Shown: positions 34,737-45,349 of the stretch, piece after piece
How positions within the stretch are numbered: position 1 is the first letter of the stretch
Layout of the letters: every line of letters starts with the position of its first letter
Source: Adiantum capillus-veneris
Lineage: Eukaryota > Streptophyta > Polypodiopsida > Polypodiales > Pteridaceae
DNA length: 60,000 bases
Assembly: GCA_014529385.2 (NCBI GenBank)
Contig: CM043970.1
Span: forward strand, 40,853,279-40,913,278
Direction: 5' to 3'
Position numbers and translations under genes: made by a program
Notes under the pieces: model-generated
Database searches by the model: none
Seen by the model: only the letters and a program-made list of their open reading frames with translations
Told to the model about the DNA's origin: nothing

Positions 34737-35147
34737 GTTCACCAACGTAATTGGCTACAACTTGTTATGATTGATACATACAATATTGAACACTAGATTA
34801 ATGTTATAATTTGATTTATAAATAATATTTAAGCTTGGGAAAATTTTCCAACTAAGTCGCAGTCTAAGGCACCAAATGTTTTGACTTCATTTCTTTTAAG
34901 GCGTACCTTGGGAGATGTTGTGGAGGTTTAAAGAAGAAAAGGCCAGCTCTTTTGTTCTATTTTCTAGGTCTAAAGATATTTCTCTACTAAGAGGTGTGCA
35001 ACCCCTACGGATGGCAAGAGAGGTATGTAGGCAATGAGTCTCTCTTTTTGTACTAAGTGTGCAGGCCCCGTAGGGGCAAGAGAGGGATTCTCACACCTCA
35101 AGTGTGCGCACATGGAGCTATAGGGGTGTGGAGGCACCCAATGAAGC

Positions 35148-35200
<53 letters not shown>

Positions 35201-35370
35201 GTTGTGCACACAACAAACATGCATAGTTGATGGCAAAACATCAACAAATGCACTAAATAGTCATGTGGGGGGGAGGTGGGGGGGGAGGGCACAAAGACAC
35301 AATGAAGCGCATTCATTACCTACAAATGAGAGCTCAATGTTAAGATATTGAAAGAATCTTTGTAGGAAAT
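34737..35370. repeat. Non-coding with (CT)24 at 35151-35198
   Basis: No gene. Two imperfect copies of CCC.TA.GG..GGCAAGAGAG occur at about 34992-35021 and 35065-35095. The host target site of the Copia element (GAAAT) ends the stretch. Confidence 0.6.
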
Positions 35371-35601
35371 TGAAGGGGATCGGGGAGCACCACAGACAGA
35401 GAGTGAGAGAGAGAAGGAGACACACACACGATGTGGGTGGGGAGACTGTGAAGTGGCAGCTCCCCCTATACAGTATACTCACTATAAGTATAGGGTAACA
35501 GTGGGCGGGCGCCCATAACCTGGGCGACTGGTCAAGGCACATAGGCGTTAACCCCAATGACCTGGGCGACCGGTCAAGGCACATAGGCCTTAACCCCAAC
35601 A
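35371..35601 (-). repeat. 3' LTR of Copia element (231 bp)
   Basis: Longer than the 5' LTR because a unit of about 42 bp (ACCTGGGCGAC.GGTCAAGGC...) is duplicated in tandem at about 35517-35600. Otherwise about 95 percent identical to the 5' LTR by eye. Most differences are G/A or C/T, as expected from methyl-cytosine decay. Confidence 0.9.
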
Positions 35602-35826
35602 ACCTCCCACTTAAAGGCCAATGTGCCTTTAAACAAGATCTACTAGTGTACAACTAATAGAAGGTGAGAGATTCTCTCGACCTATGCCCACTGACTCTCG
35701 ATGAGCTAGTGCATCCGGCTCTACTGATAGACAAACATCCTGCTGCGGAAGCCACACAGAGCTAGCTCCAAGCTCTGCAAATAGTCTACAAGAGCTCATG
35801 CACTCCTGCAAGTATCGGTCCAATAC

Positions 35827-37362
35827 CTACAAACCTCCCCTATGCTCTATGCCGAGATCAGTCATCGAACAACTAATCAACCCTGCTGCAAATGCTCCCA
35901 CTGCAGCTGCTATGTCGGGCCTCGAGATCAGCATCTCGTACATGAGGACACTGAACGTTGATGCAACCCTGGCAACCTCTGCCACCTCCAACTCAGAACT
36001 CAACTCATGGTAATCCTGTCCCCTATCATAGAGACCATGGCACTCTGACTCCGAGCTCTGGAGTGACTCCTCGTGCCCACCACATATCACATGTGTACCA
36101 AGAGTATCCATCTGTCCTGAATCTGCATCAAGCTCTGGCATAAGCATATCAAGAAATGACTCCACAATAGCTGACATCTCAGCATCCATGCGAGTCATCT
36201 CTGTCATCACCTCTGATGACTCATCCTGTTGTGACTCACTAGAGCTGTCCCGCTCCACCTGTGCATCCGTAGACGCAACCTGCACAACAAATTCACTGCT
36301 CTGCACTCCATGCAAAGCATCCTGCAACCCACAAGCAAAAGAGACTCGCCTGCTCTTTCGCTCTCTACCTGGCTGCATGATCACAGAGACAACACCGTCT
36401 CTCCGGTGATCCACATGCAATGGGTAACCTGTACCACTCCTGGCACCTCTCGCAATCACTAGCGAACCCAGATGCAACGCAAAACATCGCTCAAGCAGCG
36501 ATACCCGACATCCACTATCCCGTAACTGTCTGACTGAGATCAAATCCCGTCTCAGATCTGGCACATAACGCACATGACGCAGGGTAAATCTCATGCCACT
36601 GGGCAAGGACAAACATACATCTCCTGCACCCTCAATGTCATACACAACACCATCAGCCATGTGCACACAACCAAGTCTCCCACTAGAAAACGTGCTAAAC
36701 CACTCACGATGCGACGTGACATGGAAAGTAGCATCTGAATCTAGTAACCACTGTGAAGACAATGTGCAATCCGATATGCAATCCGTAGACATAAGATCGT
36801 CTGAAGACAAGCTAGATGTAAATGTGACATCGCCGTCACAAGCATACTCAGTAACCACCGTACTGATCTCACTAGCATCTGTCGTGCCCAAATCTGCATC
36901 ACGCATTTGTCGCCTCCGTTGTCTCAAACGCCTGAAACATCGACGCCTAATGTGCCCTCTATGTCCACAATGCCAACATGTCAAGTCTCTACGCCGTCGA
37001 GACTTGTATGTGGGATCAATCTCTCCCATGGACATAGAAGTGGGACTATACTCCCCTGTAGACATGGATGTCGCGTACATAGCATGTAAACTCTGCCATA
37101 AAGCATGAGTTGCAGTCTCGCTCGAGACCTGCCAGTAAACAGACTCAACCAGATGCAAACAAATCGTAGACATTGCTAACTCATCAAGATCCTGCCAATC
37201 ATCATCACGCATAGACTTGGGCTTCGCCGATAAACCACGCAAGGGTTTATCCTGCCCCAAATCCGCCAATGCAACAAGCATATGCTCCTTCCAAGCAACA
37301 AAATCTGCACCATCAAACTGTGTCAGACCATAACGCTGGAAGTCAAATGAAAAATCAGCCAT
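35827..37362 (-). CDS. Copia gag-protease protein fused to RNase H-flank remnant
   Basis: The frame is open from 37398; I choose Met at 37362 because MADFSFDFQRYGL is the usual Copia gag start. About 511 residues: gag with WQDLDELAMSTICLHLVESV, a CCHC zinc knuckle CWHCGHRGHIRRRC, then protease WLLDSDATFHVTSHREWF with HVRYVPDLRRDLISVRQL and GTGYPL. The active site is DSDAT, not DSGAT, so the protease is probably dead. After an acidic Ser/Glu-rich linker the end reads SVLMYEMLISRPDIAAAVGA, the block that normally sits between reverse transcriptase and RNase H. So integrase and RT were cut out in frame. The frame has no stop in 500 codons despite about 5 percent LTR divergence. Confidence 0.85.
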   Translation of the reverse strand: MADFSFDFQRYGLTQFDGADFVAWKEHMLVALADLGQDKPLRGLSAKPKSMRDDDWQDLDELAMSTICLHLVESVYWQVSSETATHALWQSLHAMYATSMSTGEYSPTSMSMGEIDPTYKSRRRRDLTCWHCGHRGHIRRRCFRRLRQRRRQMRDADLGTTDASEISTVVTEYACDGDVTFTSSLSSDDLMSTDCISDCTLSSQWLLDSDATFHVTSHREWFSTFSSGRLGCVHMADGVVYDIEGAGDVCLSLPSGMRFTLRHVRYVPDLRRDLISVRQLRDSGCRVSLLERCFALHLGSLVIARGARSGTGYPLHVDHRRDGVVSVIMQPGRERKSRRVSFACGLQDALHGVQSSEFVVQVASTDAQVERDSSSESQQDESSEVMTEMTRMDAEMSAIVESFLDMLMPELDADSGQMDTLGTHVICGGHEESLQSSESECHGLYDRGQDYHELSSELEVAEVARVASTFSVLMYEMLISRPDIAAAVGAFAAGLISCSMTDLGIEHRGGL

Positions 37363-37398
37363 AATGCTCGCAAAAGAGCAACCAACAATGAGTAGCAA

Positions 37399-38735
37399 AT
37401 GTCAACCAAATCAGCCCTAAACTGGCTCGAATCGCATCAACAAAAGTCTGCAAATATGGCTGTAAGATATGGCTGCAAATCAGCCCCAAAACAGCCCCAA
37501 AATTCAGCTCTTAAACAGCTGCATAAACAAGTCACAAACGTGTCCCAGATCAGCCTACAACTGAGCCATACATGGACACCTGCAAAGAGGAAACAATGGC
37601 TGAAAATTCAGCGCCCAAATAAGCCCTCAAACCTGCCTATAAACTTGTAAACCTATAGCTGAAACCTGCTGAAAAACCTAAAGCCATTAGTGCTCGAATC
37701 CGGCTACCTAGCTCATAGCCACACAAGCATACATCACAATACTCACTCTTGTGAGTGTGCCAAGATAACTGTACGCCTGTCAAACCCGTGAGCTAATCAC
37801 CAAGCCCACAATGTGCGGTATCGATGCATACACATGCACAAATCTCCCACCTGTAGAGAACACCGCACGCAAATGCTGAGTGCAACCCGCAATCTCTACC
37901 TAGATCACATAAATGATACGCATAAAACTCCTAGGAAAATTTTGCCAGAGTTTTGTCAGTAAAACGGCCACAAAACCAGTAACCAAACTGACTGCACACT
38001 CAAAATCATGAGCAACCAAAGCGCATCAAACCGCACTCCAAATGCATGCACCAATCTCCACAATTTGCATACATCATTGCAAACACCTGCAAATCTAGTA
38101 CACAAATATTTGCTCTACCTGTGACTGCCAAAAAACATGCTCGAGGCATACATTGCCGAGCTCAAAATGCAATCACATTAGTCTCCCTGAGCATCAAACC
38201 ACATAAGGCATACATCGTATCCTCCCACCTGTGAGGAAACTTGCAGCAAATATCACTCTCACATCTGAGAGCAAACCATGTGTGGAATCCTCGACACACA
38301 ATAAACAACTGCTGCTGCAGAAAATTCAGCATTCATAATTTTAAAATTCTGATATGACGAGCGCATCCGGAGCGTGCCAAAACCCCAAGGTAGACTCCTG
38401 GATCACATGTATCCGAGTCCGGGTGTGAAAGCTATGCCAAAAACCTCCGTTTCGACCCAAAAACGTAGCATAAACTACCAAAAGAGGGCTGAAAAATGCA
38501 GCTCCTCAACCGTAGCTCGAATGAAGTTTTTGATGGCTCGAATGGCTTCGAAAGGGGGGTAAAACGCCAGAACGCCTGATGGAAACGCTCTCGAAAAGCT
38601 GAATTTGCCGATGCCGAAGTCGAAACCCTGTTTGCACTCTTGAAAGTGCGCGCGTGCATGGACGCGATTTCAGGAATGAAACTGGCTCTCCGCTGTCGTC
38701 GTGACTGTGCACACACACGCTCCCTCCGCACCTAC
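37399..38735 (-). other. 5' leader of the Copia element
   Basis: Runs from the primer site to the gag start on the minus strand, 1.3 kb with no long frame. Such a long leader may carry packaging or dimerisation signals, but none is recognisable. Confidence 0.6.
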
Positions 38736-38747
38736 GCTCTGATACCA
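38736..38747 (-). other. Primer-binding site (tRNA-iMet type)
   Basis: TGGTATCAGAGC on the minus strand, two bases after the 5' LTR end. This is the usual Copia primer site. Confidence 0.9.
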
Positions 38748-38749
38748 AT

Positions 38750-38938
38750 TGAAGGGGATCGGGAAGCACCACAGACAGAGAGTGAGAGAGAGAAGGAGAC
38801 ACACACACGATGTGGGTGGGGAGACTCTGAAGTGGCAGCTCCCCGTATACAGTATACTCACTATAAGTATAGGGTAACAGTGGGCGGACGCCCCTGACCT
38901 GGATGACCGATCAAAGCACATAAGCCTTAACCCCAACA
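38750..38938 (-). repeat. 5' LTR of Copia element (189 bp)
   Basis: Short LTR ending TTCA, two bases before the primer-binding site. Contains CTATACTTATAGTGAG promoter-like A+T core and a CT-rich stretch. Confidence 0.9.
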
Positions 38939-38943
38939 GAAAT

Positions 38944-39216
38944 CAATTAATGAATGCAAGATAATCAATAAATATGGCAATCCAAATCCCATAAGCCTTG
39001 TTTTTTTGGTTTTAATTCATAATCAACAACCCATACCATATAGATGTTTGATATGGTCAAAAAAATCCATTCTTTTATCCGGCTACACTCCACAATTATG
39101 GCAACCTCTTGAAAAGGATGCTTTTTCTCATATTAAATATAATATCTTTCTCAATTTAATGCATATGAAAAACGTTCGACCTTAATTTAGTTGTAGAGCT
39201 ATGATGATTGAAACAT

Positions 39217-39247
<31 letters not shown>

Positions 39248-40189
39248 TTTTGGGGTTTTTGTTGTGTGTGTTTTTTTGGGGGGGGGGGGGGGGGGGGGGG
39301 GGGAGGGGATGGACTAGGAAAAATTTACACTAGCATGTAAGTGCAATGGAAGAGGGTTTCAAACGGTAAATTTACTTTTAGTCTCGAGAAAGATTCTCAA
39401 TAATTTTTTGTTCTAAACTTATTATAAGTAGGGTAAAAGTCTCATTTTGTGGTGGGGGGTGGGGGAGAGTAAGTATATTCTCTATATGGAATCTATTAAT
39501 TACATACATCCTCATTTGAACATATATGAATAGAAATTTTGATGATTATTACCCGAATATTTATAATTCACATGTAATGTTAATTAAAATTTTATATGTA
39601 CTCGTGTGTGTCCAATAAGGATTACTTCTTTATCTTTCTTATGTTGTTAGGGATATTCAAAACTTAGAAATAAAGAGAATCCCATAACGGTATATGGACA
39701 TAAACTAATATTTAAAAAAATAAGAGAGTTTTACTACACAGCAGATTTAGCTTTGGTGTGTTTTCATAGAACTATACATATCTTTAAATGTAAGATAAAG
39801 GTATAATGATATTTTTACTAGAGCTCTTACGAGCATAAAAAGAGGAGTCGTAATTATCATTTGTTATTCATGAATAGGGCACTTTTCTTTGCTCTTTGTT
39901 TGTTTGCTAGCAAGTGGCATGTCCTTTTCTACAAGGAGTGGATCCTTTGGGTTGAAATATGTATATGTATTGAAAACTTGATGTTGACAAAGCATTGTAG
40001 CACGCTTGTTAGAATAGTGATTTCAACTCATAAAACTTAAATATGTATATAAGGAATTCATATAGATGTAACTATGTAATCTCATCAAGCGCTAATTTGG
40101 GATACGCATAAAACATCCTTCAAGCACAAGGTAAAGGGGATACTATCCAAATGCACTAGTAATGAAGTGGACATTGTAACTATATCTTC
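38944..40189. other. Non-coding with (GT)n and G26
   Basis: (GT)n at 39221-39247 and a pure G26 at 39278-39303. The rest is A+T-rich with no gene. The end (40173-40189) is the left target duplication of the next LINE insertion. Confidence 0.7.
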
Positions 40190-41072
40190 TTTTTTTTAAT
40201 CAAACTCACAACAGTGAGTGGAGAAATATAATTATTTAAAAAAACAAAAAATTACAATGAAAGCCATGCTCCCAACGAGCCATGGCATCTTCCACCAACC
40301 ATATTCCATATTGCCAGATACATCAGCTGATAAAGGGTACCACTCTAGACCTAATCATGAATAGCTTGAGATTGCCACCAAAGAGAGAGCTCTGCCACAA
40401 CGATCCCCTTGCCCACCAAGCCACTGTAAGGAAGTATAATGTCAAGAGGAGAACCTGAGGGTAACCAAACCCTGGCTACAATCAATCATCCCACACAACC
40501 AGAGGTTTACTATTGTCCAGAATCTCCTCTAGGACCATGTGGATACCATTGTTCCTATGTTGGGCCGAGTATTGTTCATTCCGAAGCGACAACGGGTTAG
40601 AGCAGGCTTGGATGTAAAGTCTTACAGATTGTGGAACATGAGCAAACCCATCCCCATATATATGGATCCTTACATGGCTAGATGGGTGCCTTTTGGCAAG
40701 AGTTGACGTTTGCTTCTTTTCCCAATGCCTGTTACAAATACTGCAAAATTGGTCATTATGCTCGGAACTGCCCCGAGGTAGAGGCTGTCCCCAATCATGT
40801 GGTCAATACAACTTGGAGGCTTGCCACAGGGATGCCAAGCCGCATGAGAGTGCCAGCAAGCTAGACGATAAGGCCAACGACCTGGAAATGAATAGTGTCG
40901 ATGTGGTGAAAAGAGAGTGACTCCCTGTCTGAAGAGATGCAAGAGAAACCAGAATCACCTGTCGAATCCTCCATGGAGACTCAAGTGATCTTGGAAACCC
41001 CCAAGCTTGACGTTACAATCGAAGACATGCAGGACCAGAAATTAGACCTCATTAGTCATACTATGAATGAAT
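40190..41072 (-). mobile_element. LINE-C insertion with inverted 5' part
   Basis: Flanked by ATTGTAACTATATCTTC (40173-40189) and the same word with one change (41073-41089), a 17-bp target duplication. The left part (40190 to about 40570) is, on the minus strand, a LINE-C 3' UTR with terminal ACTCACTGTTGTGAGT and an A-tail. The right part (about 40600-41072) is ORF1 on the plus strand. One insertion with both halves facing each other is the signature of twin priming; the central ORF2 was never copied. Confidence 0.7.
40640..41072 (+). pseudogene. LINE ORF1 fragment with zinc knuckle
   Basis: SFPNACYKYCKIGHYARNCP, then in other frames an acidic region (SDSLSEEMQEKPESPVESS, LDVTIEDMQDQ). The knuckle has spacing C-x3-C-x3-H-x4-C instead of C-x2-C-x4-H-x4-C, probably from mutation. 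Such a knuckle follows DUF4283 in plant LINE ORF1. Confidence 0.6.
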
Positions 41073-41186
41073 ATTGTAACTAGATCTTCAAATTGATGTG
41101 ATCATGATAGAATCTAGTACAAGAAGACATTTTTTGCTTTGTAAAGAAGAGTATAAGAAAGGATTTAAACTTCTTTAAATTACTTT

Positions 41187-41413
41187 TGTGCGACCTCGCA
41201 AGAACTAGCCGCCAAAGTATGCAAATGGGTATGGAAGTCTTGGAAGATTAGCTTCTTTATCGATAACCTCATTCTGGGAGGGTGGAGCTATCATAACCAG
41301 GACATTTTGTTGTGCACCTGCAAATCACCAGATTTTGCTACCTTAATCAAGTCAAAACATCAAGGAACTTGCTGGCATTTAAATACAAATTGTGAGTTTT
41401 GGGGAAAAAAAAA
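41187..41413 (+). mobile_element. LINE-C copy, short 3' end
   Basis: Reads KVCKWVWKSWKISFFIDN and LILGGWSYHNQD as in other copies, then an early 3' end with AATTGTGAGTTTTGGGG and A9. Only the right half of the terminal palindrome remains. Confidence 0.75.
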
Positions 41414-42580
41414 GAGTGTACCAACATCCAAACCTATCGGTTAACATCAAATTGTTGCATAGTTCTATCAGCTACATCCCAATGGCAATAATTAGAGTCT
41501 GTTATTGACCGTTATTACCTATATATGACATTTCAAACCCTAGAAATTTGTCTGGTCGCCGGGTTTTTTTATGGTGATGAATAGATAGGAATGAATTTAT
41601 TGAAGTCGCATGTAGAAACATTCCTACAACCGAATGTTCAAAGGGTAAAAAAGGGATGTTGGAACAAGAGCTTTACTAGTTTTGTGAGGGTGATGGATGG
41701 GGCCAACCAAGTGAAGAAATTTTCTTCATCACTTTAACGTCCACAAATGCCACCTTTTTAAGACTTTGATACAAATGCGGTACACACAAAGTATATAAGT
41801 GGGAAAACAACTTTTGAGGCACATGAAGAAAAAGATACCACAAGTAAGTCAACCAACTATATCTTTGAAGAGAACACCTTTTTCTGCCACCAATATAACA
41901 CTTTTAAGTTTGATTCAAAATGAGATATTTTTGACAAGATCACTACCAACTTAGGGGTTGCTCATGTTCTTACCTCTCTTTCTCTCTTTTATGGTGGCAA
42001 TCTAATGCTTCACATTAGCTAGTTTTACGCGATTGCACCAACACACCTGCATGTCGCAAGGGTTGACTCGTAGTAGCAGGCATGCTACTTGTCTGTACCG
42101 CTCGTCCAACTCCCCTTGACATGTTCTTAAGTTTCTTATGGGAGCATACCAAAGAAGAAACAAAGTATATGCACTAATAACTAATTATTCTTGAAACAAT
42201 GTATAACGCTAGCGCTTGCATATCTAAGGTTGTGTTAAAAAAAATCATGGAAAATGAAAAATCCTAGTTATGATTTATTTGTGCCTTAATTTTCAAGGTC
42301 GAATTTGGACATTTGAGTTATATAACTCGGTAATACCTTAGCTTGTAGCATAAAAATTCATCTCTAAGATGTCTACATACATACATACAAGGATAGCAAA
42401 GTACTTTGCATGTACCTCAAATGTGTAATCCTTTTGATGGCAATGGAAAGGTATTTGCCTTTATATTGGCTTTCAGTATTGGGTTTTGGAAAAGATGCTC
42501 TGACCAATTTTTTTCTTTTTCTTTGTGTGTGTGTGTGTGCGCACGCACGAACGATGGTGGGTTTTCTTTTTTTTTTTGGT

Positions 42581-42625
<45 letters not shown>
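42581..42625. repeat. G45 homopolymer
   Basis: Uninterrupted run of 45 G preceded by a T-run. Would form G-quadruplex stacks; the exact length may be uncertain because sequencers misread long homopolymers. Confidence 0.9.
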
Positions 42626-42626
<1 letters not shown>

Positions 42627-43148
42627 GTGGGGTGTTTTGGTTTGAGACAACCATCACTGTCTAGAAGCAAAAGTCAAGATTGTTGTGCAAAGCATTACAA
42701 AAAAAACTAGTTCAAAATTTTTCATTCTTATGCAATGCCCACCAACTATAGTGGGCCAAACTTTATTTGCACTTGAAACTGTATCTCCATTGAAGATCAT
42801 TATTGCACTAATTTTTTTGCACTTGAAACTCTTTCCATTGAAGGTCATTTATTGCTCAAAATTCTCTCAAAAAATTGGCACAAACTTTTAACAAGGCCAC
42901 TAAGCGTGCCCAATTTTGCAAGCAGGTCTAATTAAAAGGAATCAAGCAAGATTCGTCGACTCTGGAGTGGGGCGAGAGAAAAGGCAAGGAAAGGGTGACG
43001 TGACGATGGCCAGGTGGCACGAATCGAGCATCGAGGTGCCAAATGTTGAGAGCAGCGCAGAGAGAGAGAGTGGGATATTTGCTTATGCATCAGATTCAGC
43101 CATGTCTGTCTATGTGTGCGCGTGCGTTGAGCCTAACGGCTGTTCTCT

Positions 43149-43284
43149 CTGTCTCATAGCGCAAGGCATGGTGTGCGCTCCGTTGGGCTATCACAGTTGC
43201 AAATCCGCGCGAGTAGCTGTCTCATAGCGCAAGGCATGGTGTGCGCTCCGTTGGGCTATCACAGCTGCAAATCCGCGCACAGCT
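43149..43284. repeat. Tandem duplication, 68-bp unit
   Basis: 43149-43216 and 43217-43284 differ at only a few positions (CTGTCTCATAGCGCAAGGCA in both). G+C-rich, unlike the surroundings. Confidence 0.92.
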
Positions 43285-43688
43285 GGGCGCATCGCGGACG
43301 GGGGTTTCGATCGAAGCTGCAGAGCAAAGGTCGCCATCGGAGCTGCAGGGCAGAGGTCGACACGAGGAAGAGAGAGGAGAGAGAGGGGCCATTTTGCGCC
43401 TTTTTTTTTGGGGGGGGAGGGGGATCTAGTGAGATTCCCGTTAATGAGAGCGTAGAGCCAGTAGGGGCGCAACAAGGCCAATAAGTGCACTAAAGTTCTA
43501 AGATAAGCTGCAAAATGAATCTAAGATAAGTTTTTTTTCCAATACTCAGTCAACGAGAGTGAGTTTGATCTATACTATTATAAAAGGGGGAGGGATTTTG
43601 CAACACCCCCCCCCCCCCCCCAAACACGTGGCGGAACGAGCTTCATCCGGCTTGTGTGCACTTGCAATTTTGGTGGTGAGACAAGGGT

Positions 43689-43730
<42 letters not shown>

Positions 43731-44504
43731 GAGAGAGAGGTCCACCGGCCACACTAGTATATATTAAAGCATAGCAAAAAAGAATGTATTGGAGATGGGT
43801 AATGATGAAATTTTAGCCTAAATGGAAAGGACTGTAGTTAACTCCATGAAAAGCATTGACTCTCTTTTGCTTTTTGGATTTGTTATGCATCCTTTTCACG
43901 AAGTGAGGAATTCTTTGTAAAGCCTCTTCTCTTACATACTTTGGTGTCAGAAAGTTGAGAGTGCATCATGAGGTGAGTGAATCCTCTACGAAAAGCATTG
44001 ACTCCCTTTTTCATTTTTCATTTGTTATGTGCATCTATTTATAATGTTAGCTATTCTTGGTGGAAAAAAACTAGAGCTCTTTTGTCACACCTTTGGTGTC
44101 ATAACTTGGAGCCTTACACCTTTTGTTTCAAGCTCATCATTGAACTCACAAAAGAGATTCCTTTTCAAACAGTTCATTAATTTTTTTTAAAAGAAAAACC
44201 TAGATATAAAGAAAATACCTAGAACTTAAAAGCACTAATTTAAAAAAACCCATTTTCTTGGCCATGTGTTTTAAGGGCAAAGCACTTAGAAATCTGGGAT
44301 TTATGCCAAAATCTAGCATATTTTATGGGACTTTTAACTAAAAAATTCAATCTTTAAACTTGAAAATCTAGGTTCAATGGGATTAGACAGAGACTTTTCA
44401 TTTTCAATAGGGATTTTTGCACTACAAATCGGGATATGTGAGCACTTACTAGAAGGGCATTAACATTAAAGGAAAATATGAAGGGGAGAATAAGTAAAAA
44501 CATC

Positions 44505-45111
44505 ATGTAGCTTCTACTTCTTTTTTTGCCATACACATTTGTGAGTGGAGAGATTTTATATTAACTTGAAAAGAATACAATCGCCCGCAGGCACTACATG
44601 TGCCTTGGGGGGGCAACGAGTCTATAAGGGGCTTGAACACAGCCACAACAGAAACCTAAACAAGGGAGCTACAAAAGACCTCTCGGGTGGTCTAGGCAAC
44701 TCAGTGCATGTTGCCACTCTTTATCATTAATTGTTCTCTCTCTCTTAGCTCCAGCAACATTAATGAGCTTGGTGCTCATATGCACAATATCATCAAATGG
44801 AGCCACAACTAGTTTTGCCTTGAAGATCCAAAGGTTCCTAAATTTCTAGACTTGATTAAGGTAACAAAATTTGGTGATTTGGGTGCACACCATAATGGTC
44901 TGGCTTTGAAATTACGCCCTCCCAGTATGAGGTCATCTGTCAAGAAGAAAATCTTTTAGGTCTTCCGTACCCATTTGCAAACTTTAGCAGCCAATCCTTG
45001 TGAGGCAAGGCAACTTGCTAAGTAGACATAGGGGGTCCTCCGAAGCCAATCTGCAAACCAAGAAAATGTCAGTGTCGATCCCTCTAGCATGAAATGTAGC
45101 TTCTACTTCTT
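44505..45111 (-). mobile_element. 5'-truncated LINE-C copy with 18-bp TSD
   Basis: ATGTAGCTTCTACTTCTT occurs at 44505-44522 and 45094-45111. Between them (44523-45093) the minus strand reads LAAKVCKWVRKT and ILGGRNFKAR, then the 3' UTR with TTAATATAAAATCTCTCCAC, CACAAATGTG and an A-tail. 5' truncated, about 570 bp. A second fixed proof of the LINE-C 3' end. Confidence 0.88.
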
Positions 45112-45280
45112 AAGGGGTGTTGCCTTCACACACTAATTGAAATCAAATATTTGCTTCTAGCTGGCCTCCTAACTTCTAGAGGATAAATATTTATGATTTC
45201 TCCTAGGCATCCAAGAAAGTTCCCTGGAAAAAAATATGGCTATTAGGTCTATCAACTTAAGAAGTGGTCAACTTCCATTG

Positions 45281-45341
45281 TAACCTTTTTTGTTTCTTAA
45301 TTTATATCGACTCAATATTGTGAGTTTGGAAAAAAAAAATG
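45281..45341 (+). mobile_element. LINE-C 3' terminus with A10 tail
   Basis: Contains the terminal motif GACTCAATATTGTGAGTTTGG and A10. Upstream homology is too weak to call the start; it is probably another strongly truncated insertion. Confidence 0.6.
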
Positions 45342-45349
45342 ATTGCTTG

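Larger units (their letters stand above)
35371..38938 (-). mobile_element. Internally deleted Copia retrotransposon, TSD GAAAT
   Basis: LTRs at 35371-35601 (3') and 38750-38938 (5') have TGTTGGGG..CTTCA ends in minus sense. GAAAT at 35366-35370 and 38939-38943 is the target duplication. A primer-binding site TGGTATCAGAGC (initiator Met tRNA type, 38736-38747) follows the 5' LTR, and a polypurine tract AAGTGGGAGGT (35602-35612) precedes the 3' LTR. Internal DNA holds a 1.3-kb leader and one gag-protease frame; integrase and nearly all reverse transcriptase/RNase H are missing. It could move only with enzymes from a full copy. Confidence 0.93.
41414..44504. other. Non-coding stretch with G45, duplications and repeats
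   Basis: No gene recognised. Contains (GT)n then T11 and a pure G45 (42581-42625). A ~50-bp degenerate duplication around TTTGCACTTGAAACT lies at about 42766-42868. 42960-43480 is G+C-rich and includes GGTGACGTGACG (bZIP-type ACGT core), a 68-bp tandem duplication (43149-43284) and G-rich runs; it could be an orphan promoter or 5' exon but no protein is supported. C16 lies at 43606-43621 and (GA)n at 43690-43739. Confidence 0.5.

Noticed and set aside
35827-37398. Host gene with CCHC zinc finger
   Set aside because: LTRs, target duplication, primer site and protease text show that it is a Copia gag-protease frame.
44408-44425. CACTACAAATCGGG as another CACTA end
   Set aside because: No partner end or target duplication within the window.
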